Positions 50,578 through 58,023 of a stretch of DNA of 64,000 nucleotides are shown here, piece by piece. Origin of the DNA: an uncultured Aggregatibacter sp. (GTDB taxonomy: Bacteria > Pseudomonadota > Gammaproteobacteria > Enterobacterales > Pasteurellaceae); the NCBI RefSeq assembly GCF_901873365.1, contig NZ_CABFLM010000082.1, positions 33,437 through 97,436 of the forward strand, given 5' to 3'. The translations under genes were made by a program, and so were the position numbers. The notes beneath the pieces are model-generated. The model was given only the letters and a program-made list of their open reading frames with translations, did no database searches and was not told the DNA's origin. The first letter of the stretch is position 1, and each line of letters opens with the position of its first letter.

Positions 50578-51333
50578 ATGAAACAAATAAGATCGCAAAT
50601 GGCAGAAATAAGACGGGCAAACCTTAAAATATGGTTTTCCGACAAGCCGTTACCAGAAAAAGATAAGAGCTTTATATCTCAATTAATAAGCGGTAAAACG
50701 GAATCTTTTGGGGAAAAAGCGGCTAGACGATTAGAGCGAGATCATGGCATCCCTCCTTTATCTTTGGATAATCCGAACATAGCTAATACAGATTTGAGCA
50801 ACGCAAAATTTAGCGGTGGCACTATATCAATTACGACCGCTAATAAAATCTCCCATGGTGGGCAGTTAATAGCGCAATCAGAACAAGACGGAAATCACAA
50901 GCACCGGATAGATTATTTAGATGTGCGTGCGGCAGCAGGGCTGGTTGGCTTTGAAAACTCAGACTATCCCGAAATTGTATCAAGCCTATTTTTGTCCGAT
51001 GAGGGGATGTTGCAAATCATTGGGCGCAAGTCGGCCGCGGGAATTAAGATTGTCAACGTGCCAACAGACAGCATGGAGCCAACAATCCGTAAGGGCGATT
51101 GGGTGTTTTTGGATACTAATATTGATTATTACAACGGAGACGGCGTTTATGCTTTTGCAATAGACGGCGCGTTGTTTATCAAGCGTATCCAAAAACTTGT
51201 TGGTGGTGGGTATAGATTGCACTCAGACAACAAGGACTACGATCCACAAGATATAACAGATGAGATCTACCAAACTGCAAAATTTGTTGGTCGATTTATC
51301 AAAACAATCCATATTGATGTTGCAACGTTGTAA
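50578..51333 (+). CDS. CI-like repressor with S24 self-cleaving domain
   Basis: The 251-residue protein has an N-terminal HTH-like DNA-binding region and a C-terminal LexA/S24 peptidase domain. The putative RecA-stimulated cleavage site is A120-G121 (AAAGLVG), with catalytic S165 (PTDSMEPT) and K202 (LFIKRIQ). GGAGG precedes ATG 50578. SOS induction is expected. Confidence 0.9.
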   Translation: MKQIRSQMAEIRRANLKIWFSDKPLPEKDKSFISQLISGKTESFGEKAARRLERDHGIPPLSLDNPNIANTDLSNAKFSGGTISITTANKISHGGQLIAQSEQDGNHKHRIDYLDVRAAAGLVGFENSDYPEIVSSLFLSDEGMLQIIGRKSAAGIKIVNVPTDSMEPTIRKGDWVFLDTNIDYYNGDGVYAFAIDGALFIKRIQKLVGGGYRLHSDNKDYDPQDITDEIYQTAKFVGRFIKTIHIDVATL

Positions 51334-51351
51334 GCAATTAAAGAGGTAGTT

Positions 51352-51834
51352 ATGCGCGCGGTAGCACGAAGAATAAAACAAGAGAGAGAAAGACAAGGTA
51401 AGTCAACTATTGAGATGGCGCACATTTTAAGCGTGCCGGAACAGGAGATAATCCGCATTGAAAACGGCGAATTACAGCTCACAATGCGAGATATAGACGA
51501 TTTCGCACTTGCCCTTGATGTTGACAAGGACTATCTAAAATTTGGTGACAGATGGAGCCCTAATGCGTCTATTAGCCAATCCTACATAGACAATCCAACC
51601 TTTGACAGCTCCAATATTGCCACCAACACCGCAGCTAACATCACAAACAATTATTACTCAGACAACTCTATACAGTCGCAAATCGACCGCATAGAAAAAG
51701 CCGCTCATGCCGGGCGACTTGGCGCAACGTCTCAAATGGATCGCATTGAGGAGCAAAATAAACTAATCCTAGAGCGTATGGAGCATTTAAACGAAAAGAT
51801 TGATTTTTTACTGACAGCCTACGATATAAAATAA
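51352..51834 (+). CDS. XRE-family HTH regulator with C-terminal coiled coil
   Basis: The 160-residue protein has an XRE helix-turn-helix (RRIKQERERQGKSTIEMAHI then LSVPEQEIIRIENGE). A linker of Asn/Thr and a C-terminal coiled coil (MDRIEEQNKLILERMEHLNEKIDFLL) follow. It is 18 bases after cI and so is made in the lysogen. Target unknown. Confidence 0.75.
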   Translation: MRAVARRIKQERERQGKSTIEMAHILSVPEQEIIRIENGELQLTMRDIDDFALALDVDKDYLKFGDRWSPNASISQSYIDNPTFDSSNIATNTAANITNNYYSDNSIQSQIDRIEKAAHAGRLGATSQMDRIEEQNKLILERMEHLNEKIDFLLTAYDIK

Positions 51835-51852
51835 CCCATAATCACGCCACCT

Positions 51853-51877
51853 AAACCGCCTCACTGGCGGTTTTTTA
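51853..51877 (+). terminator. Intrinsic terminator of the cI operon
   Basis: ACCGCC TCACT GGCGGT followed by TTTTT. Confidence 0.8.
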
Positions 51878-52031
51878 TTGCCTAAAATTCACAAACCACC
51901 TCAAAAAACGACCGCACTTTTCTTTTTCACTACCTTTTGATTAAAAAATAAGCAAATAAACACATTTCTTGAAAATTTATTTCTTTAAAAATCAACTAAA
52001 TACTAAATTTTAGATAAATTTATTCAATTTT

Positions 52032-52074
52032 TACTAAATAAACTATTTACAAAACATTTAGCTTTTACTAAACT
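52032..52074 (+). promoter_or_regulatory. pL promoter with operator
   Basis: TTTACA (52046-52051), 17 bases, TAAACT (52069-52074); the -10 equals that of pR. Operator TTTAGCTTTTACTAAA (52057-52072) is the same 16-bp design as OR with one mismatch, and an extra ACTAAA half-site is at 52032. It directs transcription rightward into the recombination operon. Confidence 0.7.
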
Positions 52075-52105
52075 ACCACCATCAAAACGAGATACACAAT
52101 CTCAA

Positions 52106-52148
52106 CGCTCTTTAAAAATTGTGATAAAAAAGCCCTGATGAACAGGGC
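52106..52148 (+). promoter_or_regulatory. boxA-like element with following hairpin (nut-like leader)
   Basis: CGCTCTTTA (52106-52114) equals the boxA consensus. GCCCTG ATGAA CAGGGC follows as a five-base-loop hairpin (about 52132-52148). On the opposite strand the same hairpin plus six U terminates the DUF1508 gene, so the boxB role is uncertain. Confidence 0.45.
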
Positions 52149-52156
52149 TTGGGTTA

Positions 52157-52327
52157 TTAGGCGTTATAAACAGGTGTCTTACGGTCAGTGTCCATTACAA
52201 GACCAATGCAATGTAAGCAATTATCTTTGGTTGTATAACCTTCGCTTACTGCAATGATCTCGTGATTGGCCGCTCTTAACCGCCAATACCACTGATTGTT
52301 TACGCCTTGAAAAATTTGAAAATACAT
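52157..52327 (-). CDS. DUF1508 (YegP-like) small protein, 56 residues
   Basis: The ORF encodes MYFQIFQGVNNQWYWRLRAA then NHEIIAVSEGYTTKDNCLHC, a single DUF1508 unit (W-W-R-L...N...I..SEGY...C). AAGGGG precedes ATG 52327. The gene is antisense to the pL operon and starts 14 bases from the divergent ORF at 52342. The function of the family is unknown. Confidence 0.75.
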   Translation of the reverse strand: MYFQIFQGVNNQWYWRLRAANHEIIAVSEGYTTKDNCLHCIGLVMDTDRKTPVYNA

Positions 52328-52341
52328 AGAGGTAGCCCCTT

Positions 52342-52563
52342 ATGCAAGATGAAATGAAACGCTATGCAATTTCTTATAACTTTAAAGGTTCCAGATGGAG
52401 TTCAGAAGTTTATGCCTCCTCTTTCGAAGAGGCAAAAGAAAAAGTCAAAGCAATGTCCCAAGCAACAGTTGATGGTGAAATCCATTATTCGATTTATATT
52501 CCCGTTAAGGAAAAATCGTGGTTTGCGAGGTTAATTATTAGAATAACCCAAAAATTCACTTAA
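52342..52563 (+). CDS. Hypothetical early protein, 73 residues
   Basis: The protein has a beta-alpha N-terminal part (RYAISYNFKGSRWSSEVYAS then SFEEAKEKVKAM). The C-terminus is basic and hydrophobic (SWFARLIIRITQKF), possibly membrane-associating. It is the first gene downstream of pL and is unrecognised. Confidence 0.55.
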   Translation: MQDEMKRYAISYNFKGSRWSSEVYASSFEEAKEKVKAMSQATVDGEIHYSIYIPVKEKSWFARLIIRITQKFT

Positions 52564-52907
52564 CTAAGTGATACTTATCACAATTTTAGACAATTAGGTT
52601 CAAAACACATTGATCGCCTAATGGTGAGCAGTTAGTAAAAGCTCGGACGGCAGATAGACCCGACACTGCAACAAAACGGAAGAAAGCCCGAATCGATTAG
52701 TGTGTTTAGCTTAAATATGCCGCGGGCAATGAATCCGCAATATTGAGCGAATTTTAAAGACGAGCAAACGCGGCTTAGGCGTGACATACCGGAGAGACGG
52801 TAAATTTCAAAGCGTACTCAGCAGAGAGTGAATCCAAGCGCGCAGAAACACAAATGCAAGACAGAGTGCGCTTTGAAATGGCAAACATAAAACAAACGAG
52901 GTTAAAA
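52564..52907 (+). other. Gene-free leader with long hairpin
   Basis: No coding sequence is supported in this 344-base stretch. It contains a 16-bp stem, ATTTCAAAGCGTACTC (52804-52819) against GAGTGCGCTTTGAAAT (52864-52879), one position being G-U in RNA, closing a 44-base loop. It may be a leader or antitermination RNA. Confidence 0.5.
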
Positions 52908-53243
52908 ATGGAAAAACTAATAAATAAAAATGGTGAAGTAGCGGTGTTGTATTCCCCGGAGTACGGTGCGGGATGGGTTACATGGAATGTTAGATATCCG
53001 CAGATGGTTTTTGAACGCGAAATGGTTGAGGCTGTTTTAGAGTCAGAAAGGTTATGTCTAGGAGATGAAGCAAAAATTGAAAAATTGTTGCCTGTTGCAG
53101 AGCGACTATTTCCGGGTGCGTACTTAGGTGGAATTAATGGACTACGCGTTGATTGGGTAAGACAGGGATCTGTATTTAAAATCAGTGAGTTTGACGGGCG
53201 TGAAGCCATAGAATACTTAGGATTTGATGCTTTCTGCGCATAA
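52908..53243 (+). CDS. Hypothetical phage protein, 111 residues
   Basis: The start at 52908 (MEKLINKNGEVAVLYSPEYG) is preceded by GAGGTTAAAA, the same ribosome-site block used at 54010 and 57070. The protein contains FEREMVEAVLESERLCLGDE and ends IEYLGFDAFCA. Similar small proteins of unknown function are common in phage early regions. Confidence 0.65.
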   Translation: MEKLINKNGEVAVLYSPEYGAGWVTWNVRYPQMVFEREMVEAVLESERLCLGDEAKIEKLLPVAERLFPGAYLGGINGLRVDWVRQGSVFKISEFDGREAIEYLGFDAFCA

Positions 53244-53478
53244 GAAAACTCTATGGCTCTTGTTAGAGGGCTTTAGTCTTAACAAGGATTGTTAAGCTGG
53301 TCGAGCTGATTTAGTCACGGCTGACACCGCTCAAGACGAGCTTACGCACTTGGGATGACTACCTGTACTTTTGGTTACTGTCTTAGCCGAGCATGAGGGC
53401 TTAAAACTTATGCAACCTATAAAATTGGTTCCTTAGGTTTGCCCTCCGTAAAACGAGGGCTTTTTTTTGAGGTGAAAA
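53244..53478 (+). ncRNA. Structured gene-free segment ending in a terminator
   Basis: No ORF is supported. CTTGTTA (about 53258) and TAACAAG (about 53280) form a perfect 7-bp stem, and several GC-rich complementary patches follow. GCCCTCCGTAAAACGAGGGC with eight U (53441-53468) is an intrinsic terminator. It could be a small RNA or a put-like antitermination RNA. Confidence 0.4.
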
Positions 53479-53562
53479 ATGAAAAACGTTATTGATTTTT
53501 TATTGTTTGTAATCGTTGTTGCAGCTTTTCTTCCTGCCGCAATGGCTTTGGTTTTACTTTAA
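53479..53562 (+). CDS. Micro-membrane protein, 27 residues
   Basis: MKNVIDFLLFVIVVAAFLPA then AMALVLL is a single transmembrane helix. GAGGTG lies upstream of the ATG. It is unrecognised. Confidence 0.45.
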   Translation: MKNVIDFLLFVIVVAAFLPAAMALVLL

Positions 53563-53577
53563 TCGAGGATCGAAAAA

Positions 53578-53865
53578 ATGAAACAGTCACTAAAAACTTT
53601 AATTACCGCAGTTTTGGCATTTGCGCTTAGTTGTACCGCGTTATTTTGGCTCAACCCTGCTAACGCCGCCGAATATGTGACAGATTACAACGATGTTGAG
53701 GTAAGTGAGCAAATCAGCGCGGAAACCATTGCGAAAGCAAAAGCACAATGGATCGAAGAAAACGGCGAATGGCAACCGAATCTCGATGCCAGAACCGAAA
53801 AATACTTACGAAAAACTACCGCACTTTTACAGGAACAACGAAATGCGAAAAGTAAGACGCGGTAG
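53578..53865 (+). CDS. Small exported protein
   Basis: The 95-residue protein has a signal peptide (LKTLITAVLAFALSCTALFW to NAA) and a charged helical mature part (AETIAKAKAQWIEENGEWQP). Function unknown. Its 3' end overlaps the next gene by 23 bases. Confidence 0.6.
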   Translation: MKQSLKTLITAVLAFALSCTALFWLNPANAAEYVTDYNDVEVSEQISAETIAKAKAQWIEENGEWQPNLDARTEKYLRKTTALLQEQRNAKSKTR

Positions 53866-54007
53866 CGTGTTTAGTTTCGATAATCCGGACGATTATTACG
53901 AATCGCTGGAAGAACGACCGCAACGTGACGAACCACCGGAAGATGACGAAGAGCCGGCGGACGATGATTGCGAATATTGGAAAAGTAATTGCTACGGCAG
54001 AGGTTAA
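53843..54007 (+). CDS. Small acidic protein, 54 residues
   Basis: It has a basic start (MRKVRRGSVFSF) followed by an acidic Pro-rich body (RPQRDEPPEDDEEPADDD) and CEYWKSNCYGRG. AGGA precedes the ATG. It is translationally entangled with both neighbours and is unrecognised. Confidence 0.5.
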   Translation: MRKVRRGSVFSFDNPDDYYESLEERPQRDEPPEDDEEPADDDCEYWKSNCYGRG

Positions 54008-54009
54008 AA

Positions 54010-54966
54010 ATGGAAAAACAAGAACAAAAATTTGAATTAATTATCAGCACAGAAAGTAAAGTGCTGGCGTGTAATATCGCCGACTTTGAAAAAAAAACTG
54101 ACCAATTTTTATCTACTCTCACGCAGTCCTTTGAAACGGACGAAGATTTCGGGCGCGCAAAGGAAGAAGTAAAAATCCTTAAAGAATTGGAAGATAAAAC
54201 CCGCGCGGCGATTAAAAACGCACAGCAAGGCGATATTAACGAACTAATCGCACAAGCCGAAGCTATCGCAGAACGTTTTCGTCAAGAGCGATTGTCGCGC
54301 GATAAGTTGGTGAAAGAAAAAGAGGCATCGATTAAGGACAATATCGCAAACGCGGCGATAATCGAAATCCTCGATACTCGCAATTCAGCTTGCAGTGAAA
54401 GCACTATTTCGCTTGCACTTGAATTTACTATGCCAAAAGACACATTGAAAAAACGAATTAATGACGCGACGAAAAACAAACGCACCATTGACGGATTGAC
54501 TAAAGCGGTAAACGCCGAAAAAGCGTTAGTGTTGGCTGAGTTAATGTCAGAAATCGCGCGCCTGCAATCACGCCTAAAACTTATCCCAATCTCGCACGAA
54601 TATCTGTTCAGTGACGCGGTGAAACTGATCGCCGGCGAAGACGACTTAGAAGAAATCGTGGCGCAACGCATTGAAGAAGAAAAACAACGCGAAGAACAAC
54701 GCAAAGCTGAAGCGGTAGCCGAGAAAGCCAAGCTGGAAGCGGAAGAACAGGCAAAAGTACAGGCGGAAGCGGCGGCAGTCGCGCAGGAAATGGAAACACA
54801 AACTCCACCTGCGGCACCGGCGCAAAGTGCGGTAGAAAATCACGGATTTGTTATCCAAATCACATTGCCGCCAATGCCGCAAGCTGACGCAGTAACTATC
54901 GCGCGCGAAGTTAAATCCGCGTACGGCGATCAGTACGAAGTAACACTAAAACCACTTAAAGGATAA
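54010..54966 (+). CDS. DUF1351-family phage protein
   Basis: The 318-residue, mostly helical protein matches the DUF1351 pattern (TDEDFGRAKEEVKILKELED then KTRAAIKNA, and SRDKLVKEKE). A Glu/Ala/Lys-rich coiled coil and a small C-terminal beta domain follow. DUF1351 genes commonly sit beside bet/recT recombinases, as here, but the role is not known. The start at 54010 has AGGTTAAAA upstream. Confidence 0.8.
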   Translation: MEKQEQKFELIISTESKVLACNIADFEKKTDQFLSTLTQSFETDEDFGRAKEEVKILKELEDKTRAAIKNAQQGDINELIAQAEAIAERFRQERLSRDKLVKEKEASIKDNIANAAIIEILDTRNSACSESTISLALEFTMPKDTLKKRINDATKNKRTIDGLTKAVNAEKALVLAELMSEIARLQSRLKLIPISHEYLFSDAVKLIAGEDDLEEIVAQRIEEEKQREEQRKAEAVAEKAKLEAEEQAKVQAEAAAVAQEMETQTPPAAPAQSAVENHGFVIQITLPPMPQADAVTIAREVKSAYGDQYEVTLKPLKG

Positions 54967-54972
54967 ATAAAA

Positions 54973-55758
54973 ATGGCAACAGCACTCCAAACATTAACCG
55001 ATAAACTGGCGAAACGCTTTGAAATCGCGGACGGTTCTGACCTGATGACGACATTAAAAAATACGGCATTCAAAGGCACTGTAAACGACAGCCAAATGAC
55101 CGCACTTTTAATTGTTGCCAACCAATACGGATTAAATCCTTGGACAAAAGAAATCTATGCTTTTCCTGATAAAAGCAACGGCATTGTGCCGATTGTCGGT
55201 GTTGACGGCTGGGCGCGGATTTTGAACGAAAACCCACAATTTGACGGCATTGAGTTCGATCTTGACGATGAAAAATGCACTTGCCGAATTTACCGCAAAG
55301 ACCGATCAAAACCGATTTCCGTCACCGAATATATGAGCGAATGTTACCGTGATATGGGACCGTGGAAAACCCACCCTAAACGAATGCTACGCCATAAGGC
55401 AATGATTCAGTGCGCGCGTCTTGCTTTCGGTTTTACGGGTATTTACGACCAAGACGAAGCAGATCGCATTGCCGAAGCGCAAAAAGAGCAAATCAACGTA
55501 ACGCCGAAACAAAACGTAATTGATGTTAAGTCCGTAGAATTGATTACTGACGAACAGCTACAAACCTTGCAACAGCTGATCGACGTTACCGGCTCAAATG
55601 TTGAAAAAGCCCTTGCTTATTACGGCGTAGAAAGCATCGAAAAATTGCCGAAACAAAGTGCGGTCGATTTTATCGCTAAATTGAATCGCAAACTGGACGT
55701 GCGGGAAAACGCCGCCCAAAACAATGATGAAAATCTTGGAGATAATATCCCGCTATGA
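54973..55758 (+). CDS. bet: Red beta/Bet single-strand annealing protein
   Basis: The 261-residue protein has the Bet core: TALLIVANQYGLNPWTKEIY, FPDKSNGIVPIVGVDGWARI and MLRHKAMIQCARLAFGFTGI. It anneals complementary strands made by the adjacent exonuclease. It overlaps exo by 4 bases. Confidence 0.94.
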   Translation: MATALQTLTDKLAKRFEIADGSDLMTTLKNTAFKGTVNDSQMTALLIVANQYGLNPWTKEIYAFPDKSNGIVPIVGVDGWARILNENPQFDGIEFDLDDEKCTCRIYRKDRSKPISVTEYMSECYRDMGPWKTHPKRMLRHKAMIQCARLAFGFTGIYDQDEADRIAEAQKEQINVTPKQNVIDVKSVELITDEQLQTLQQLIDVTGSNVEKALAYYGVESIEKLPKQSAVDFIAKLNRKLDVRENAAQNNDENLGDNIPL

Positions 55759-56366
55759 TCGACGGATTAATAACCCTAGATTGCGAACAAGGCTCGGAAG
55801 AATGGCTGGCTGCAAGGTTAGGCATTCCGACCGCGACTGGTTTTGAAAATATCGTCACCGCTACCGGCAAGAAATCGGCAAGTTATATTAAATATATGGC
55901 GGAGCTGATCGAAGAAAGCATTTTAGGCGGTGGCGATACGTTTAAATCCGGTTTTATGGAGCGCGGCAATCAGTTAGAACCGCAGGCGCGCGCCGCTTAC
56001 GAGTTTTTAACCGGCAATGACGTTATTCAGGTCGGCGGCGTGTATCTCAACGAAAACCGCGATGTAATAGTTAGCCCCGACGGATTAATTCCGTTACTCC
56101 AAAAAGGGCTTGAAATAAAATGCCCGAAAATGAGTACACACATCCGCTATTTGCTTGAGGGTGGCGTGCCGACTGAGTACGTTATACAGGTGCAAGCGAA
56201 TTTGTGGGTGACCGGCTATGAAACATGGGATTTTGTGAGTTATTGCCCGGAATATCAAAAGCAAACGCTTTATTTGTTTACGGTTGAGCGTAATCCATTG
56301 CTTATGAGTGCGTTTGATAAATTAATCCCCCAATTTTTAAGTACATTAAGAGCTTACAAAAATTAG
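55755..56366 (+). CDS. exo: Lambda-type (YqaJ) exonuclease
   Basis: The 203-residue nuclease has CEQGSEEWLAARLGIPTATG at the start and acidic catalytic residues in VSPDGL and LEIKCPK (D...E-x-K). It resects double-stranded ends 5' to 3' and hands over to Bet. TATGATCG overlap couples it to bet. Confidence 0.94.
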   Translation: MIDGLITLDCEQGSEEWLAARLGIPTATGFENIVTATGKKSASYIKYMAELIEESILGGGDTFKSGFMERGNQLEPQARAAYEFLTGNDVIQVGGVYLNENRDVIVSPDGLIPLLQKGLEIKCPKMSTHIRYLLEGGVPTEYVIQVQANLWVTGYETWDFVSYCPEYQKQTLYLFTVERNPLLMSAFDKLIPQFLSTLRAYKN

Positions 56367-56374
56367 AGGTAAAC

Positions 56375-56833
56375 ATGGCAGGAATAAATAAAGTAATCCT
56401 TGTCGGCAACTTGGGAAACGACCCTGATGTCCGCACTATGCCGAATGGCGAATTGGTTGCCAACATTACCGTTGCCACCAGTGAAAGCTGGAATGATAAA
56501 AACACTGGCGAACGTCGTGAAGTGACCGAATGGCACCGCATTGTGTTCTATCGTCGTCAGGCGGAAGTCGCGGGCGAATATCTGCGCAAAGGCTCTAAAG
56601 TCTATGTTGAAGGGCGATTAAGAACCCGCAAATGGCAAGACCAAAATGGGCAAGATCGCTATACCACGGAGATTATTGGGGATGTATTGCAAATGTTAGA
56701 TAGCCGACAAAGCGGCGAAAAGCAAGATAAACCGTCCACCAACAATAATGCTTACGCTAACGCTAAAAATGGCGTGAAACCGAAACAGCAGGCAGAAAGT
56801 GCGGATGATTTTAATGATGACATACCGTTCTGA
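56375..56833 (+). CDS. ssb: Single-stranded DNA-binding protein
   Basis: The 152-residue SSB has an OB fold (MAGINKVILVGNLGNDPDVR, VYVEGRLRTRKWQDQNGQ) and the interaction tip DFNDDIPF. It completes the Bet-Exo-SSB recombination set. Confidence 0.96.
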   Translation: MAGINKVILVGNLGNDPDVRTMPNGELVANITVATSESWNDKNTGERREVTEWHRIVFYRRQAEVAGEYLRKGSKVYVEGRLRTRKWQDQNGQDRYTTEIIGDVLQMLDSRQSGEKQDKPSTNNNAYANAKNGVKPKQQAESADDFNDDIPF

Positions 56834-56850
56834 GTTACAAAGGGGCAAAA

Positions 56851-57033
56851 ATGGCTAAATTTATCAAGTTATCAACAATAAACAGCGTCATTTTCATAAA
56901 CATGGATTTGATTGAAGGCATGTCAAGAGATGGCAGTATGACAAATTTATATTGTTCCGGGGATAGCAACTCACATTTTAGAGTGACGGAAACTCCGGAA
57001 GAAATTTTAGAAGCTATGAAAGCCACTGAATAA
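56851..57033 (+). CDS. Hypothetical 60-residue protein
   Basis: The pattern FIKLSTINSVIFINMDLIEG ... FRVTETPEEILEAM recalls the small FlbD-like fold, without flagellar context. AGGGG precedes the ATG. The gene ends in its own terminator. Confidence 0.6.
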   Translation: MAKFIKLSTINSVIFINMDLIEGMSRDGSMTNLYCSGDSNSHFRVTETPEEILEAMKATE

Positions 57034-57045
57034 GTGGCTTTTTTA
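57019..57045 (+). terminator. Intrinsic terminator
   Basis: AGCCACT GAAT AAGTGGCT plus six T, overlapping the stop of the 60-residue gene. Confidence 0.7.
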
Positions 57046-57069
57046 TTATCCAAATTAATGAGGTTAAAA

Positions 57070-57699
57070 ATGAGAGAACAACAAAAGAAATATGAGTTAA
57101 CTGACGAATTTATTGAGCATTGGAGCGGTAAAAAACTATACCGAATTAGAGCGCTGGTTACATTTGGTACTGTTGTGGCGGGAGAGCTTGGTGGGTTTGT
57201 TGAGTCAGAAAAAAATTTAGATCAGTCATTGTCCGGTAACGCTTGGGTGTACGGTGACGCTCGGGTGTACGGTAACGCCCGGGTGTCCGGTGACGCTCGG
57301 GTGTCCGGTGACGCTTTGGTGTACGGTAACGCTCGGGTGTACGGTGACGCTTGGGTGTACGGTGACGCTCGGGTGTACGGTAACGCTCGGGTGTCCGGTG
57401 ACGCTGAGGTGTCCGGTGACGCTTTGGTGTACGGTAACGCTCGGGTTAGATCTTATGCGGTAATTTCCGAGCGTAAAATGATTTTTTGGGCAACTAATGT
57501 CGGCTCGGGGAACGGTACGCTAACAGTATTTAACGGCAAAGACGGACTAATTGTAACGCGTGGTTGTTTTACCGGCACGGTTGATGAGTTTTTAGCAAAA
57601 TCTGCCGAAGTGCATGATGATAAAACAAAAAATGAATACGAATTGCTAATTGAAGTAGCAAAAAGTCGAATCTTAGGTGTTAAAGATGAACGAAATTAA
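57070..57699 (+). CDS. Hexapeptide-repeat (left-handed beta-helix-like) protein
   Basis: The 209-residue protein has an N-terminal cap (YELTDEFIEHWSGKKLYRIR then GELGGFVESEKNLDQ), 12 perfect-length hexapeptide units (G-[ND]-A-x-V-[YS]) at about residues 56-127, and a C-terminal globular domain. The repeats should form a beta-helix. Function unknown. The start at 57070 follows GAGGTTAAAA. Confidence 0.75.
   Translation: MREQQKKYELTDEFIEHWSGKKLYRIRALVTFGTVVAGELGGFVESEKNLDQSLSGNAWVYGDARVYGNARVSGDARVSGDALVYGNARVYGDAWVYGDARVYGNARVSGDAEVSGDALVYGNARVRSYAVISERKMIFWATNVGSGNGTLTVFNGKDGLIVTRGCFTGTVDEFLAKSAEVHDDKTKNEYELLIEVAKSRILGVKDERN
57235..57450 (+). repeat. 18-bp tandem repeat, 12 units
   Basis: Units of the form GGTGACGCTCGGGTGTAC repeat 12 times in frame. 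They differ mainly in GGT[AG]AC and GTGT[AC]C. The variants occur in an ordered pattern that itself repeats (a likely block duplication of about 108 bp). A second frame is also open through the array. Confidence 0.9.
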
Positions 57700-58023
57700 T
57701 ATAAGCATTCCCCACTCAAGATTTTCCGATATTTTCGGGTGCTATTTTTATGTGCGGATGAATAGCGGTGACCCATCGGCTGTTACACGTGCGTTAGATG
57801 ACGCTAAATATAGTTGGCTTATGTTTGCTCTGAGTTGCGAAATGACATTATCCAGACGGCGGAATCAGCAAGCTATCCTGCGGTAGTTAATAACTACGTA
57901 AATAATTTTATTGAGTGGGCTAATACTCGATTTAACGACAAGCAAGACTACAACACAGCAAGACCACTGGTTAATGTGTTGCCGGTGGTTGATTTAAAGC
58001 CGTACGGGGATAAAAAATGCTGA
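57686..58023 (+). pseudogene. Frameshifted small phage gene
   Basis: Frame 2 encodes MNEINISIPHSRFSDIFGCY ... AKYSWLMFALSCE and then runs to a nonsense tail. Frame 1 continues as ELRNDIIQTAESASYPAVVN and NYVNNFIEWANTRF to the stop at 58023. Joining them gives one sensible protein of about 110 residues. The junction CTGAGTTGCGAAATGAC fits loss of one copy of a 7-base tandem repeat GAGTTGC. Overlap with the methyltransferase gene follows. Confidence 0.6.

Noticed and set aside
52132..52148. Definite lambda-type boxB
   Set aside because: The GCCCTG/CAGGGC stem is also a common terminator stem in this DNA (12467, 23758) and serves the DUF1508 gene; no N protein is seen. Kept only as part of a tentative nut-like leader.
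57235..57450. CRISPR-like array
   Set aside because: Repeats are contiguous with no unique spacers and lie in frame inside a gene. The same holds for 16925-17470.
57254..57463. Open frame reading TVTLGCTVTPGC-type repeats
   Set aside because: It is the second frame through the 18-bp tandem array, open only because the unit is a multiple of three; it has no ribosome site.
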